NCBI RefSeq assembly: GCF_000744775.1
Contig: NZ_JQMP01000004.1
Span: 310,001 to 374,000, forward strand
Direction of reading: 5' to 3'
Origin: Thermorudis peleae
GTDB lineage: Bacteria > Chloroflexota > Chloroflexia > Thermomicrobiales > Thermomicrobiaceae
DNA: 64,000 nucleotides
In this document: piece by piece, positions 1 through 8,749 of the stretch
Position numbering within the stretch: the stretch's first letter is position 1
Layout of the letters: the number at the start of each line of letters is the position of its first letter
Translations under genes and position numbers: made by a program
Notes under the pieces: generated by a model
Database searches by the model: none
The model's input: only the letters and a program-made list of their open reading frames with translations
Told to the model about the DNA's origin: nothing

Positions 1-194
1 AGCTTGGGCGTAAGCCAGAAGTTGGTGATGAGATCCAAGTTGGTAACTATCGACTGCGCGTCGAGGCCCTCGATGGTCTCCGCATTTCCCGACTTCGACT
101 GAGTCCAATCCAGCCTGGCGAGGAAGTACTGGAGGAAACAGCCAGCACGCCCGCATCTCCCACTGCAGGGGATGCCAAAGCGTCGCGCTCGTAG
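1..194 (+). CDS. C-terminal end of a CorC/HlyC transporter-associated-domain protein (5' truncated)
   Basis: Only the last 63 codons are present, in the frame that starts at base 3; the stop is TAG at 192-194. The visible pattern GRKPEVGDEI, then YRLRVEALDG, then RISRLRL matches the end of the CorC_HlyC domain, which follows the CBS pair in CNNM/CorC membrane proteins linked to Mg2+/Co2+ efflux or haemolysin C-like function. The tail of about 25 residues after it is rich in Ser, Thr, Pro and Ala, as is common at the C-terminus of this family. The membrane and CBS parts lie outside the window, so the full architecture is inferred. It faces the next gene convergently with an 8-base gap. Confidence 0.7.
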   Translation, partial: LGRKPEVGDEIQVGNYRLRVEALDGLRISRLRLSPIQPGEEVLEETASTPASPTAGDAKASRS

Positions 195-202
195 CAGCGC
201 GC

Positions 203-1078
203 TTACGAGCCGATTAACTTGTCAACACTCGCAGGTGAAGACGTTCCACGTGGTCGAAACCACTGTCGTTCAATGACTGAGACGACCTCCTTGGCCGATT
301 CCTCGATTGACTTACCCGTAATATTCACCAACGGCCAAGGGTAGCCCCGTCGGGCAATCCGCCGGAAATAAATCAGCTCTTCGGCGACTTTCTCGGGATC
401 GGCATATTCACCTGGCAGTGTCCCGCCAAGCGCTTGGAGCCGATTCTGGCGAATCCGCACTAACTCATCCTTATCGATGATGAGCCCAACGATTTTCCGT
501 TGATCGATCTGTTCAAGTTGCGGTGGAATCGGCACGTTGAGAACAATCGGCACGTTTGCGACCTTCCAGCCTGAAAGTGACAGGTAGACACTCAGTGGCG
601 TTTTTGACGTGCGGGAGACACCGACCAGCACAATATCGGCTTCATCAAGCGTGTCGAGCCCTTGTCCGTCGTCATGGCGGACCGTGTACTGAATGGCATC
701 AATCCGCTGGAAGTAATCAGCGTCAATGCCGCGGGCTGCGCCAGGACGCAAAATTGGGCGAACACCCACTTTCTGTGAAATCTGGCCCAATAAGGGACCA
801 AGTAAGTCGACATGGTCAATCAACCGCTGGCGACATTCACGTAAAAGGAACTGTCGCAGCTCCACGAGAACGATCGTATGCACAATAATGGCGTTGCAAC
901 GCGCCGCTTCTTCAACAATATCGAGGATCTGGTTCTTCGTACGCACACCAGGGTAGCGCTCGATGGTGAAATCGACACCCGGAAACTGCACTTGCGCCGC
1001 CTCGACAGCAGCCTGGGCCGTCGACCCTAAGCCATCAGAAACGATAATAATCGTGCAGTGAGGGCGGACGTTCTCCAT
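203..1078 (-). CDS. Pyruvate,phosphate dikinase / PEP synthase regulatory protein (kinase-pyrophosphorylase, DUF299 family)
   Basis: A 291-residue protein of the usual length for this family, which switches PPDK or PEP synthase on and off by ADP-dependent phosphorylation and Pi-dependent dephosphorylation of a Thr next to the catalytic His. The start fits TIIIVSDGLGSTAQA, and the characteristic P-loop-like motif GVSRTSKTPLS sits at about residues 153-163. KIVGLIIDKDEL and the late EELIYFRRI segment are also typical. I chose ATG at 1078 because AAGG lies 11 nt upstream; an in-frame ATG at 1126 would add 16 residues with no family similarity. No PPDK or PEP synthase gene is in the window, so the partner cannot be decided. 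It is divergent from the glycosyltransferase gene at 1212. Confidence 0.9.
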   Translation of the reverse strand: MENVRPHCTIIIVSDGLGSTAQAAVEAAQVQFPGVDFTIERYPGVRTKNQILDIVEEAARCNAIIVHTIVLVELRQFLLRECRQRLIDHVDLLGPLLGQISQKVGVRPILRPGAARGIDADYFQRIDAIQYTVRHDDGQGLDTLDEADIVLVGVSRTSKTPLSVYLSLSGWKVANVPIVLNVPIPPQLEQIDQRKIVGLIIDKDELVRIRQNRLQALGGTLPGEYADPEKVAEELIYFRRIARRGYPWPLVNITGKSIEESAKEVVSVIERQWFRPRGTSSPASVDKLIGS

Positions 1079-1211
1079 GTTGATCAGATCCTTCCCAACG
1101 CAGCCTGGTTTCATTTGAGAGAGCATACGCCGCTTCTGTATGGCTCGCCAACGAGGCGTGTGCGTACGTGATAGAATCGCGCGCGAGGAAAGCTGGTAGA
1201 CGAACTCGACA

Positions 1212-3602
1212 ATGGTACGAGAGCAAGCAACGCAACCTGAGCAGACAATACAGCAGCCTTCGCGGTTACCACGAACAGTGCAGCTGCCCCAACCATCTTT
1301 CGCCTGGTCGTGGCAACTCCTCCACCCTACTCTTGAACAGGTTGCCTATACACTTCTTGCCCTCGCCGCAATCGTCACGCGCTTTTGGGATCTCGGCTCG
1401 CGCGCTCTTCACCACGATGAATCGCTCCACGCCTATTTCTCGTGGGTCTATGCAGAAGGCCGAGGGTATATTCACCACCCGCTGATGCATGGGCCGGCGC
1501 TTTTTCATCTGGTTGCTTTAGCGTTCCTCCTCTTTGGATCAAGTGATTTCGCCTCGCGGATTCCCGCTGCTTTGTTTGGCGTTGCGCTGGTCCTGATGCC
1601 CGCTTTGTTACGTGATGAACGACTCCTCGGGCGTTGGGGCGCGTTGATCGCTTCACTGCTTCTGCTTTGCTCGCCAAGCATCCTCTACTACAGTCGTTTT
1701 ATCCGCCATGACATTTTTGCTCTAGCCGGCACCGCATTACTCGCCATTGCGATATTGCGCTATCTTGAACATCCCGAACGCCGCTGGCTGATTACTGGTC
1801 TGGCAACAATCGGGTTCCTCCTCACCACACACGAGGTCACCTACATTCTCATCGCACTGTTCATCATCTTTCTGGGCATCGCCGTGGCCTTTCGCGTTGC
1901 ACCAGCACTGTTCTGGGTTGCTGGCGCTGGATTGGTCGCTGAAGGCGCACTCATAAGCATTCTCCACCGGCTCGGTGTTGGATCCTTGCCAGCAATCCCG
2001 TGGGAAAACCCTTCGTGGCCGATGGTACGGGCCTTCCTGATCGCGCTCCTTGTCCATCCCCTCATCGTCGGGACAGCTGGCGTTCTCCTCCTGTGCATCC
2101 TAGCAGCACTTTGGGTTCTCAACCGCGCGCGTCAGCCAGGAGAAGGATGGATTGACGGGTTGCTTGGCCAAGCGCCGCCAGGCTCCGTTGCCTACGCCCT
2201 GCACACGGGACTTCGTGATCAAACGGGGCTCGTTGCCGGAATTACGATTGCGCTCGCGATTTTTGTCACACTCTACACGAGCATCTTCACGAATCTCGGC
2301 GGACTGCTCAGTGGTACATTCGGCGCAATTGGATATTGGCTTGGGCAGCATGACGTTCAACGCGGTGAGCAACCGTGGTTCTACTACCTTTTGCTGACAC
2401 CACAATACGAGTTCATCGCTGTTTTGCTCTTTCCCATTGGTATTCTCCTGGTTGTCGCGCAAGCCATTCGAGCGCTGATCCGCGGCCATGAGCTGAGCAG
2501 TCGTTGGCGTCTGCGCGCATTCCTTGCATTTTGGAGCCTTGGCATTCTCGCCGCATTGTCATGGGCTGGTGAGAAGATGCCGTGGCTCGTTGTCCACATT
2601 GCGTTGCCACTCACTTTGCTTGCAGCATCACTGCTCGGCGGTCTGGCGGAATATCTTGTGCGGCATTGGGCACACTGGGAAACACGACAACGACGCCTTG
2701 CCGTAGGGCTAGCTGGGCTCAGCGGACTCTTGCTCGCAGCGTGGTTCTTCGCGTTTGCCTGGGCAAGTGCAGGCCCGTATACCACAGTGCAGAACCAGCT
2801 TCAGCGCGTGCCACGACCAGAAGCCCTGGCCCACTGGCGCTGGCTGTGGCTACCGCTGCTGCTCTTACTCGTGCTCATCCTTGCGCTCAGCATTGACCGT
2901 CGTTTACGGCAGTTCACGCTCGGTGTCGCCCTCGGTTGCACGGCAATTCTGCTCCTCGCGCAGATTCACGTTGGGTGGCGGCTCACCTACCGCCAGGGCG
3001 ATGTCCCGCTCGACATGTTGGTCTATGTTCAGACATCGCCCCAGGTTGTCCAGCTCACGCATGAACTCGAGACGCTCTCGCACGAGACAACTGGCGGCAT
3101 GGGCCTCGATATCTGGTATGACTCAGGCACCCAATGGCCGTTTAACTGGTATTTGCGGGAATTTCCCAATGCGCGATACTTCGGCACCTCGCTCAGCTCT
3201 CTCCCCGCACAACCGCCATCGATCATTCTCTACTCACTCGAGTTCCTGACACCACAAACCGACACGCTGTTGCGCAGTCGCTATACGGTGATCGAATATC
3301 CGATGCGCTGGTGGTTCCCCGAAGAGCAGACGTATCGACGGTTCGCGATTGCGCCAGAACTGAAGAATCCGGCACGGCAAAACTATCAAACCTCACAACC
3401 GCCGCCCTATAGTGCAGGTGATGTCCTTCGCAGTGTCTGGTCAAGTATTGCGAGCCTTGCCAAGCCAGACGAGCAGGCAAAGCTCTTCCGGCTCGTCATG
3501 TATCGAGAGCTACCAGCCCCGATTGGGTCGTACCGGTTCCGTGTCTACATCCGTAACGATCTCGTCCCATATTTCGACCAACTCCACTATGGAGGACAAT
3601 AG
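1212..3602 (+). CDS. GT-C fold membrane glycosyltransferase, Agl23/TIGR03663-like
   Basis: A 796-residue polytopic protein with about a dozen hydrophobic segments. After a soluble start, the first membrane helix (about 45-62) is followed by a loop with SRALHHDESLHAYFSW at about 62-77. The Asp-Glu pair there is the kind of acidic motif GT-C enzymes use to bind a polyprenyl-phosphate sugar donor. RFIRHDIFAL (about 163-172) and the soluble end with QWPFNWYLREFPNARYF (about 640) are typical of the family described as flippase-activity-associated Agl23. Role inferred: sugar transfer at the outer membrane face for a surface glycan or glycoprotein. The next gene starts 10 bases after the stop and shares the C-terminal motif, so the two likely work together. 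The start is weakly supported by an RBS. Confidence 0.82.
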   Translation: MVREQATQPEQTIQQPSRLPRTVQLPQPSFAWSWQLLHPTLEQVAYTLLALAAIVTRFWDLGSRALHHDESLHAYFSWVYAEGRGYIHHPLMHGPALFHLVALAFLLFGSSDFASRIPAALFGVALVLMPALLRDERLLGRWGALIASLLLLCSPSILYYSRFIRHDIFALAGTALLAIAILRYLEHPERRWLITGLATIGFLLTTHEVTYILIALFIIFLGIAVAFRVAPALFWVAGAGLVAEGALISILHRLGVGSLPAIPWENPSWPMVRAFLIALLVHPLIVGTAGVLLLCILAALWVLNRARQPGEGWIDGLLGQAPPGSVAYALHTGLRDQTGLVAGITIALAIFVTLYTSIFTNLGGLLSGTFGAIGYWLGQHDVQRGEQPWFYYLLLTPQYEFIAVLLFPIGILLVVAQAIRALIRGHELSSRWRLRAFLAFWSLGILAALSWAGEKMPWLVVHIALPLTLLAASLLGGLAEYLVRHWAHWETRQRRLAVGLAGLSGLLLAAWFFAFAWASAGPYTTVQNQLQRVPRPEALAHWRWLWLPLLLLLVLILALSIDRRLRQFTLGVALGCTAILLLAQIHVGWRLTYRQGDVPLDMLVYVQTSPQVVQLTHELETLSHETTGGMGLDIWYDSGTQWPFNWYLREFPNARYFGTSLSSLPAQPPSIILYSLEFLTPQTDTLLRSRYTVIEYPMRWWFPEEQTYRRFAIAPELKNPARQNYQTSQPPPYSAGDVLRSVWSSIASLAKPDEQAKLFRLVMYRELPAPIGSYRFRVYIRNDLVPYFDQLHYGGQ

Positions 3603-3612
3603 GGGAGTGTCA

Positions 3613-5493
3613 ATGGAATCGCATCAGGTCTGGGCTCAGGCTATGTATACCGAGGCTGAAACCACAACTGCTGATCCAGTACTTGACCACCGGCTTGATC
3701 TCACACGGGTTCGTCGCTTCGTGCTCGCGAGTGGGCTCATTCTCGTGCTCGCACTTGGCATACGACTTATTGGATTCGGCAATTACCCACTGAGTCCTCA
3801 CGAGGCCCAACTCGCCTACGATGCGCGGTCACTCCTGCGCGGTGAATCCGTTTCCGCAAGCGGTCTCAGTCAGCCGCTGACCACGCTGGTCACCAGCTTG
3901 TCCTTCTTTCTCTTTGGTGAAGGCGATGGTACAGCGCGCCTCGTCGCTCTTGTTGCCGGGCTTATCGCGCTTGCTGGGCTTCTCGCCGCAGTTCGACGGC
4001 ATGATCCCGCCGTTGCCCTTGCGGCTGGCGTTCTTGCTGCAATTTCCCCAGTCTGGACTGCGCTTTCGACACGGCTGGACGGCGGATCGCTCTTGCTCGC
4101 GCTCACGTTTTGCCTCGTTGCCATAAGTCAAAATCCTGGCCCCGCTACCTCCTGGCGTGCCGGAGTACTCGGTGCACTTGCCGGTTTGCTGCCCCTCACG
4201 CATCCACTCGGTTGGCTTGTGCTGCTCGCCCTCGTTCTGTGGGGAGCACTGCGACGAACACTCACTCCACCAACGATGGCTGTTAGCTTCGGGAGTGCGA
4301 TCCTTTCTCTTATTCTTGGCGCAAGCTTTTTCTTCACGCACCCAGCTGCCTTAGGAATCTTCCTTGGACAGAGTATGCACATGCTCTGGAATGCAACACT
4401 GGCTCACCCATTTGCTCACTGGCAACTGCCGATCTTCCTGCTGTTTACTGACGCATTCCCGATGTTCGTCTTTGCCCTGATTGGCATTGTTTGGTCGATA
4501 CGCGACCAGACGCGCACACACTGGCCCCTCTTCCGGATTGCAGCACTCTGGACAGCGCTCACGACTCTGCTCGCACTTGTCAGCGGGGAACAATCCTTGG
4601 TGCTCTTTGGGTTGCTCGTTACTCCCTTGACAGTGCTTGGGGGAATTGGACTCGCACGGCTTGTTGCGGCCACGCCATGGCGAGCCCTGCGCCAAGGAAC
4701 TGATCTCGCACTCTTCGGCGCAATCCTTTTGCTCTTTTTAGCGGCCGTTAGCTTACTGGGCCGGCTTATCGACGGGCCTGGGAATGAGGGGATCAGCTGG
4801 TGGCTGAATGTCCTCAGCCTTGCGCTGCTCACCCTCGCAATCCTGCTTGGTGTGGCAACGCTCTGGCGCAGTGCTACCGCCCGCTGGGCTGCCCTTACGT
4901 TTATCGTCTTGTTCTTACTTCTTGGTCTTGACGTGCGAACTTCAACAATGCTTCAAGCGACAAATACGGTTCGTTCAGGAGAGTTGTTGCTTGCTGATAT
5001 GCCCTCCCCCGGCCTACGCTCCCTCGCCAATCGCATTCGGCAGCTGAGTGAGGACACAACAACCTTCCAAGCTGATAGCCAGGATCCGACAGGCGGGCAT
5101 GGCCTTCGCATTGGTATCGATCCTGCGCTTGCCCAACCGTTCCGCTGGTACTTCCGCGATTTCCCGCACGTTGTCGTGCAAGCAGGGCTGACACCAACAA
5201 CACGTCCAGACCTGGATGTGCTGATCAGCACGGAGAATCTTCCACCGTCATCAACCTTCGTGGTTCGCAGCTTCCCGTTTTCCTTGGAACTTGCACCAGC
5301 CTATGCAACACCGAATTGGAAAACGCTTCTTACTTCTGCCATCAGCCCACGCGGTCTTAAGCATTACTTTGGGTTTCTCATTGAACGACGCGTCGCGACG
5401 CCTGCAGCACCAACAACCTTCGCTCTTGGACTGAAACCAGATCTTGCACAGCGGCTGTATGGCACAACGACGAGCACAACCCCGACGCAATAG
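3613..5493 (+). CDS. Second GT-C-like membrane protein paired with the Agl23-like glycosyltransferase
   Basis: A 626-residue polytopic membrane protein. I chose ATG 3613 because AGGGGAG precedes it; an ATG at 3589 overlaps the upstream gene. The first periplasmic loop carries LSPHEAQLAYDARSLL at about residue 59, in the same place as the HHDES loop of the upstream protein but with His-Glu in place of Asp-Glu. The C-terminal soluble part has QPFRWYFRDFPHVV at about 508, clearly related to the upstream PFNWYLREFP motif. Known: PMT/ArnT-type GT-C proteins have this layout. Inferred: a diverged partner or second transferase working on the same lipid-linked substrate. The substrate cannot be read from the sequence. 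Confidence 0.75.
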   Translation: MESHQVWAQAMYTEAETTTADPVLDHRLDLTRVRRFVLASGLILVLALGIRLIGFGNYPLSPHEAQLAYDARSLLRGESVSASGLSQPLTTLVTSLSFFLFGEGDGTARLVALVAGLIALAGLLAAVRRHDPAVALAAGVLAAISPVWTALSTRLDGGSLLLALTFCLVAISQNPGPATSWRAGVLGALAGLLPLTHPLGWLVLLALVLWGALRRTLTPPTMAVSFGSAILSLILGASFFFTHPAALGIFLGQSMHMLWNATLAHPFAHWQLPIFLLFTDAFPMFVFALIGIVWSIRDQTRTHWPLFRIAALWTALTTLLALVSGEQSLVLFGLLVTPLTVLGGIGLARLVAATPWRALRQGTDLALFGAILLLFLAAVSLLGRLIDGPGNEGISWWLNVLSLALLTLAILLGVATLWRSATARWAALTFIVLFLLLGLDVRTSTMLQATNTVRSGELLLADMPSPGLRSLANRIRQLSEDTTTFQADSQDPTGGHGLRIGIDPALAQPFRWYFRDFPHVVVQAGLTPTTRPDLDVLISTENLPPSSTFVVRSFPFSLELAPAYATPNWKTLLTSAISPRGLKHYFGFLIERRVATPAAPTTFALGLKPDLAQRLYGTTTSTTPTQ

Positions 5494-5544
5494 GGGCATT
5501 CGCGACACAATGTACGCACGAAGTCAAGGAGGAATCGGGTCGTC

Positions 5545-6240
5545 ATGGCACGCATTCTCGTCGTTGAGGACGACCAACGGATTGCCGATCTGCTCAGAGT
5601 CTTCCTCCGGCGCGAGGGTCACGAGATTATCACAGTTGCAAGTGGCGAAGAAGCGCTTCGCCAGTTTGGCGACATCCAACCAGACCTCGTCATTCTTGAC
5701 TTGATGCTCCCTGGTATTCACGGACGTGAGGTGTGTCGTGCCATTCGCATGCGCCACGATACCCCAATCATTATGCTGACTGCCCTCGATGACGAGCGCG
5801 ATGTTGTCGAGGGGCTTGATCTCGGCGCCGACGATTATGTCACCAAGCCGTTTAAGCCTCGGGAACTTTTGGCGCGTGTTCGGGCTGCCCTACGACGGGC
5901 AAGTGGGAAAGCGGCATTGGTGAAAGAACTGATCGTTGGCGATCTCCAGATCAATACGGCTGATCGCACGGTGACAGCGAATGGCCGCCCGATCGCGTTG
6001 CGCCCTCGCGAATTCGATCTCCTCGTCACCCTCGCCCAGCGCCCCGGCTCCCTCTTCACGCGGGAACAATTGCTTCGCCTTGTCTGGGACTGGGAGATTG
6101 ATGAAGAGACGCGCACCGTCGATGTGCATGTCAACCGACTTCGCCAGCGGCTTGCTGGCACGAAGGTAACGATTGAAGGCGTACGCGGCCTGGGATATCG
6201 ACTTGTGGTGCACGACACCCTATCGGCTGACACGGTGTAA
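5545..6240 (+). CDS. OmpR/PhoB-family response regulator
   Basis: A 231-residue two-domain regulator. The receiver domain (1-120) has the acidic pair E8-D9-D10, the phosphoacceptor D52 in ILDLMLPG, and the Lys of YVTKPFKPREL near 103. The C-terminal winged-helix domain (about 130-225) contains RPREFDLLVTLAQRPG and TVDVHVNRLRQRL, typical of OmpR/PhoB DNA-binding domains. A good AAGGAGG lies upstream of the ATG. The sensor kinase follows after an unusually long 115-base gap that holds direct repeats (see 6277-6312). The regulon is unknown; the secreted protein at 7851 is a likely co-regulated partner. Confidence 0.93.
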   Translation: MARILVVEDDQRIADLLRVFLRREGHEIITVASGEEALRQFGDIQPDLVILDLMLPGIHGREVCRAIRMRHDTPIIMLTALDDERDVVEGLDLGADDYVTKPFKPRELLARVRAALRRASGKAALVKELIVGDLQINTADRTVTANGRPIALRPREFDLLVTLAQRPGSLFTREQLLRLVWDWEIDEETRTVDVHVNRLRQRLAGTKVTIEGVRGLGYRLVVHDTLSADTV

Positions 6241-6276
6241 TCGGTCGTGGCAGCCATCCCCTTGCACGATTGATAC

Positions 6277-6312
6277 GGTTACGCTCCGGTTACAGAGGCA
6301 CAGTAGGGTAAC
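6277..6312 (+). promoter_or_regulatory. GGTTAC direct repeats, possible operator for the response regulator
   Basis: Two exact GGTTAC hexamers start at 6277 and 6288, exactly 11 bases apart, and an inverted copy (GGTAAC) lies at 6307-6312. Direct repeats with an 11-base period are the known binding pattern of OmpR/PhoB-family regulators, and this site sits between such a regulator and its kinase. Autoregulation of the kinase and the gene after it is inferred. Confidence 0.4.
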
Positions 6313-6355
6313 AATAGCACTGGGGAAACCTGGTGCGACATAAGGAGTTGCAGCA

Positions 6356-7849
6356 GTGCTGCGAAGCGTCCGAGCCCGCATTTTTGTTGGATGTATTGGG
6401 GTGGTGCTTGTTATGGTGCTGACAACAGCGATGGCGGCGAGTGTACCGATTCGCCACTTCCAGCGCCAGCTCGCTGTTGAGCGGCTCCAAACACTGGCGG
6501 TTCCGCTCGCGACGGGCGTCACCTCGTTAGGCGAACGCCCTGGTGCGACAGCCGCAACCATTCAGACATACCTCACGCAACAAGCTGAACGGCTTCAAGC
6601 CCGACTGCTGATCTTCGATAGCCAAGGCACCTTGTTGATGGATTCAGCACCCAATACCCCTCTCCCTCCAAGTATGGTCAGCGCGTTGCAGCAGCGTATG
6701 CGCGACAATGCTGACACGCTCCTTGCCATTACGCGGCCTCCGAACCGGCCGATGGCAATTAATGGCGGGGTCATCGATCAACAGCAAGTTATCTTCGCTC
6801 CGATTCCACGGAGCGGCGGAGCAGTTCTGGTGCTGCTGACCTCACTCAGTCCAGCACCAATCGCCCGGAGCCTTTTGTTCCCGTTGAGCCTCTCCCTCTT
6901 GCTGGGACTCATCGCAGCAGGTGGGGCAACGTGGTTTATCAGCCGTGCGATTGCTGGCCCCATCGAACGACTTACGCGTGCAGCGGACGTCGTAGCAGCT
7001 GGCCAACTCAACGTGGTGCTGCACGAAGAAGGACCGGATGAGGTTGGGCGCCTGGTGCGGAGCTTCAACGCAATGGTGCGGAGTCTTCGGGCTACGTTCG
7101 AGAGCCAACGGCAGCTTCTTGCCAACATCGCACATGAATTGCGTACCCCACTTACGGTTATCCAGGGCTATGCACTGGCACTCCGTGAGCAGACATTCGA
7201 CGATCCGCAGGAAGAACTCCAAGCGCTTGAGATCATCAACGATGAGAGCGAGCGAATGAGCCGACTGCTAACGCAGTTGCTGCAACTCTCGCGGCTCGAG
7301 ACAGGGCAGCGGCAGCCTGCTCTTGTTCCAGTCGCACTTGCTGACCTTGTTCAACGAGCGTTCCAACGGCATCGCCTTGCTGCGGAGCAAAACGGGATCC
7401 ATCTCGAGAACGCTGTCGATGCGAATTTTGAGCTTGCCGTCGACCCCGATCTCTTTACCCAACTTTTCGATAACTTACTTACCAATGCACTCCGGCACTG
7501 CCAGACTGGTGCTGTTATTCGCATTGCCGCTGAGCGTAGTATCGATCCTGTAACGCACCAACCAATTGCACGTATCACCGTGAGCGATACCGGATCCGGT
7601 ATTCCGCCAGAGGCACTGCCTCACCTCTTTGACCGTTTCTACCGTGTTCCTGCAGAGCGTGCGGCTGCAGAGACGGAGAGCGGGTTTGGCCTCGGGTTGG
7701 CGATCGTACGAGAGATCGTGACTGCGCACGGAGGCACGATCACAGTCGAGAGCCAACTCGGCAAGGGCACAACGTTCACGATTACGTTGCCGGTTCAGTC
7801 GAACCTACGGTCTGTATCGGCTGAACTTGCACGGAAGGAGGGTATCTGA
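6356..7849 (+). CDS. Membrane sensor histidine kinase with HAMP domain
   Basis: A 497-residue kinase starting with GTG, preceded by AAGGAG at a spacing of 8. Layout: transmembrane helix about 9-30, an extracytoplasmic sensor region about 31-165, a second helix about 172-196, HAMP about 195-247, a HisKA domain with the phosphoacceptor H260 in LLANIAHELRTPLTV, and a HATPase_c domain with the N-box NLLTNALRHC, G1 SDTGSGIPPE and G2 GFGLGLAIVREIV. All catalytic elements are intact. The sensor region resembles no ligand domain I can name. The next gene starts one base after the stop, so the secreted protein is likely made in the same transcript. Confidence 0.93.
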   Translation: MLRSVRARIFVGCIGVVLVMVLTTAMAASVPIRHFQRQLAVERLQTLAVPLATGVTSLGERPGATAATIQTYLTQQAERLQARLLIFDSQGTLLMDSAPNTPLPPSMVSALQQRMRDNADTLLAITRPPNRPMAINGGVIDQQQVIFAPIPRSGGAVLVLLTSLSPAPIARSLLFPLSLSLLLGLIAAGGATWFISRAIAGPIERLTRAADVVAAGQLNVVLHEEGPDEVGRLVRSFNAMVRSLRATFESQRQLLANIAHELRTPLTVIQGYALALREQTFDDPQEELQALEIINDESERMSRLLTQLLQLSRLETGQRQPALVPVALADLVQRAFQRHRLAAEQNGIHLENAVDANFELAVDPDLFTQLFDNLLTNALRHCQTGAVIRIAAERSIDPVTHQPIARITVSDTGSGIPPEALPHLFDRFYRVPAERAAAETESGFGLGLAIVREIVTAHGGTITVESQLGKGTTFTITLPVQSNLRSVSAELARKEGI

Positions 7850-7850
7850 G

Positions 7851-8552
7851 ATGAATCGGCTGCTTTCGAGGAAGTTACTTGTCCTCATTGCAGTCATCAG
7901 TGCATTTGCAGCGTTGATCGTGGGTGGCAGTGCTTTGCTCGTCGCTGCCCAGGGTGAGACAACCCCGACGGCGACACCAAGCACGACCCCAACGACAACA
8001 ACCAAAGCCCGGTGCGTCATGCCGAACACGCAGGGGAAAGGTCCGCTCAGCAACCTGCTGAACGAGTTGGTGCAGAACAACATCATTAGCCAGCAACAGG
8101 CCACGCAGATTCAGCAGTTTATCGCCAACCGAGCACAACAGCAGTGCGCGCAGCGGCTCATTCTGCCGGAAGCTGAGATCCTGAGCACTGTCGCGCAGAA
8201 GACCGGCCTGACGGTCGATCAGCTCCTGCTTGAGCTGCGGAACGGCCAGACGCTTGCTGCTGTTGCCCAAGCGCACGGCGTTAGTCAGGACCAGCTGAAG
8301 AGCGCGCTCCTTGATGTGGCGAAGACGAACGCCAACACGCTCGTGCAGCAAGGTGTTCTCACGCAGGATGTTGCCAACAGCGCACTCAACGCGCTGTCGC
8401 AGCGGCTCGATACCTTGCTGACACAGCAGTGGCATGGCCGATACGGCGCTGGCTTCCCGAACTTCGGACGTGGCCATGGCTGGGGCCATCACAAGGGCGC
8501 TCAGCCATCAACGAACGCAACGCCAACACCCTCCTCAGGGAGCAGTGTCTAG
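7851..8552 (+). CDS. Secreted helical-repeat protein co-transcribed with the two-component system
   Basis: A 233-residue protein with an N-terminal signal peptide (Lys-Leu rich start, hydrophobic stretch about 8-28, then AAQGETTPT), followed by a Thr/Pro-rich linker. The rest is mainly helical and Gln-rich: NNIISQQQATQIQQFI, then a repeat-like segment with LTVDQLLLELRNGQTLAAVAQ and VSQDQLKSALLD, and a basic Gly/His-rich end. A good GGAAGGAGGG lies before ATG 7851. Short secreted helical proteins of this kind often sit beside envelope-stress two-component systems (for example CpxP-like genes); that similarity is positional only. I cannot assign a function. Confidence 0.8.
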   Translation: MNRLLSRKLLVLIAVISAFAALIVGGSALLVAAQGETTPTATPSTTPTTTTKARCVMPNTQGKGPLSNLLNELVQNNIISQQQATQIQQFIANRAQQQCAQRLILPEAEILSTVAQKTGLTVDQLLLELRNGQTLAAVAQAHGVSQDQLKSALLDVAKTNANTLVQQGVLTQDVANSALNALSQRLDTLLTQQWHGRYGAGFPNFGRGHGWGHHKGAQPSTNATPTPSSGSSV

Positions 8553-8611
8553 CGACGCTTTCGCCGTATCCCTTTCTCTTGCACACTACCTGCAGCCGCC
8601 GCAGTCGCCGT

Positions 8612-8637
8612 GGGGGTGGTCGGAACTGACCACCCCC
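8612..8637 (+). terminator. GC-rich hairpin after the two-component operon
   Basis: Perfect 10-bp stem GGGGGTGGTC / GACCACCCCC with a 6-base loop, 60 bases after the stop of the secreted-protein gene. It is followed by GCTCTCCGTTTCTG, so the U-tract is poor. Confidence 0.6.
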
Positions 8638-8672
8638 GCTCTCCGTTTCTGTAGAGAGGCATAGCCTGGCCT

Positions 8673-8701
8673 TTGCTCTTGGTTCCAGAACCTGCTAGGA
8701 T
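8673..8701 (+). promoter_or_regulatory. Candidate sigma-70-type promoter for dxs
   Basis: TTGCTC (8673-8678) and TAGGAT (8696-8701) are separated by 17 bases and lie just upstream of the dxs start, after the hairpin that ends the previous operon. Assigned by motif only. Confidence 0.4.
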
Positions 8702-8749
8702 CAGCCGCAGCCATGACATCGCGCCGCATGCCGGCGAGGAGGAACAGGG

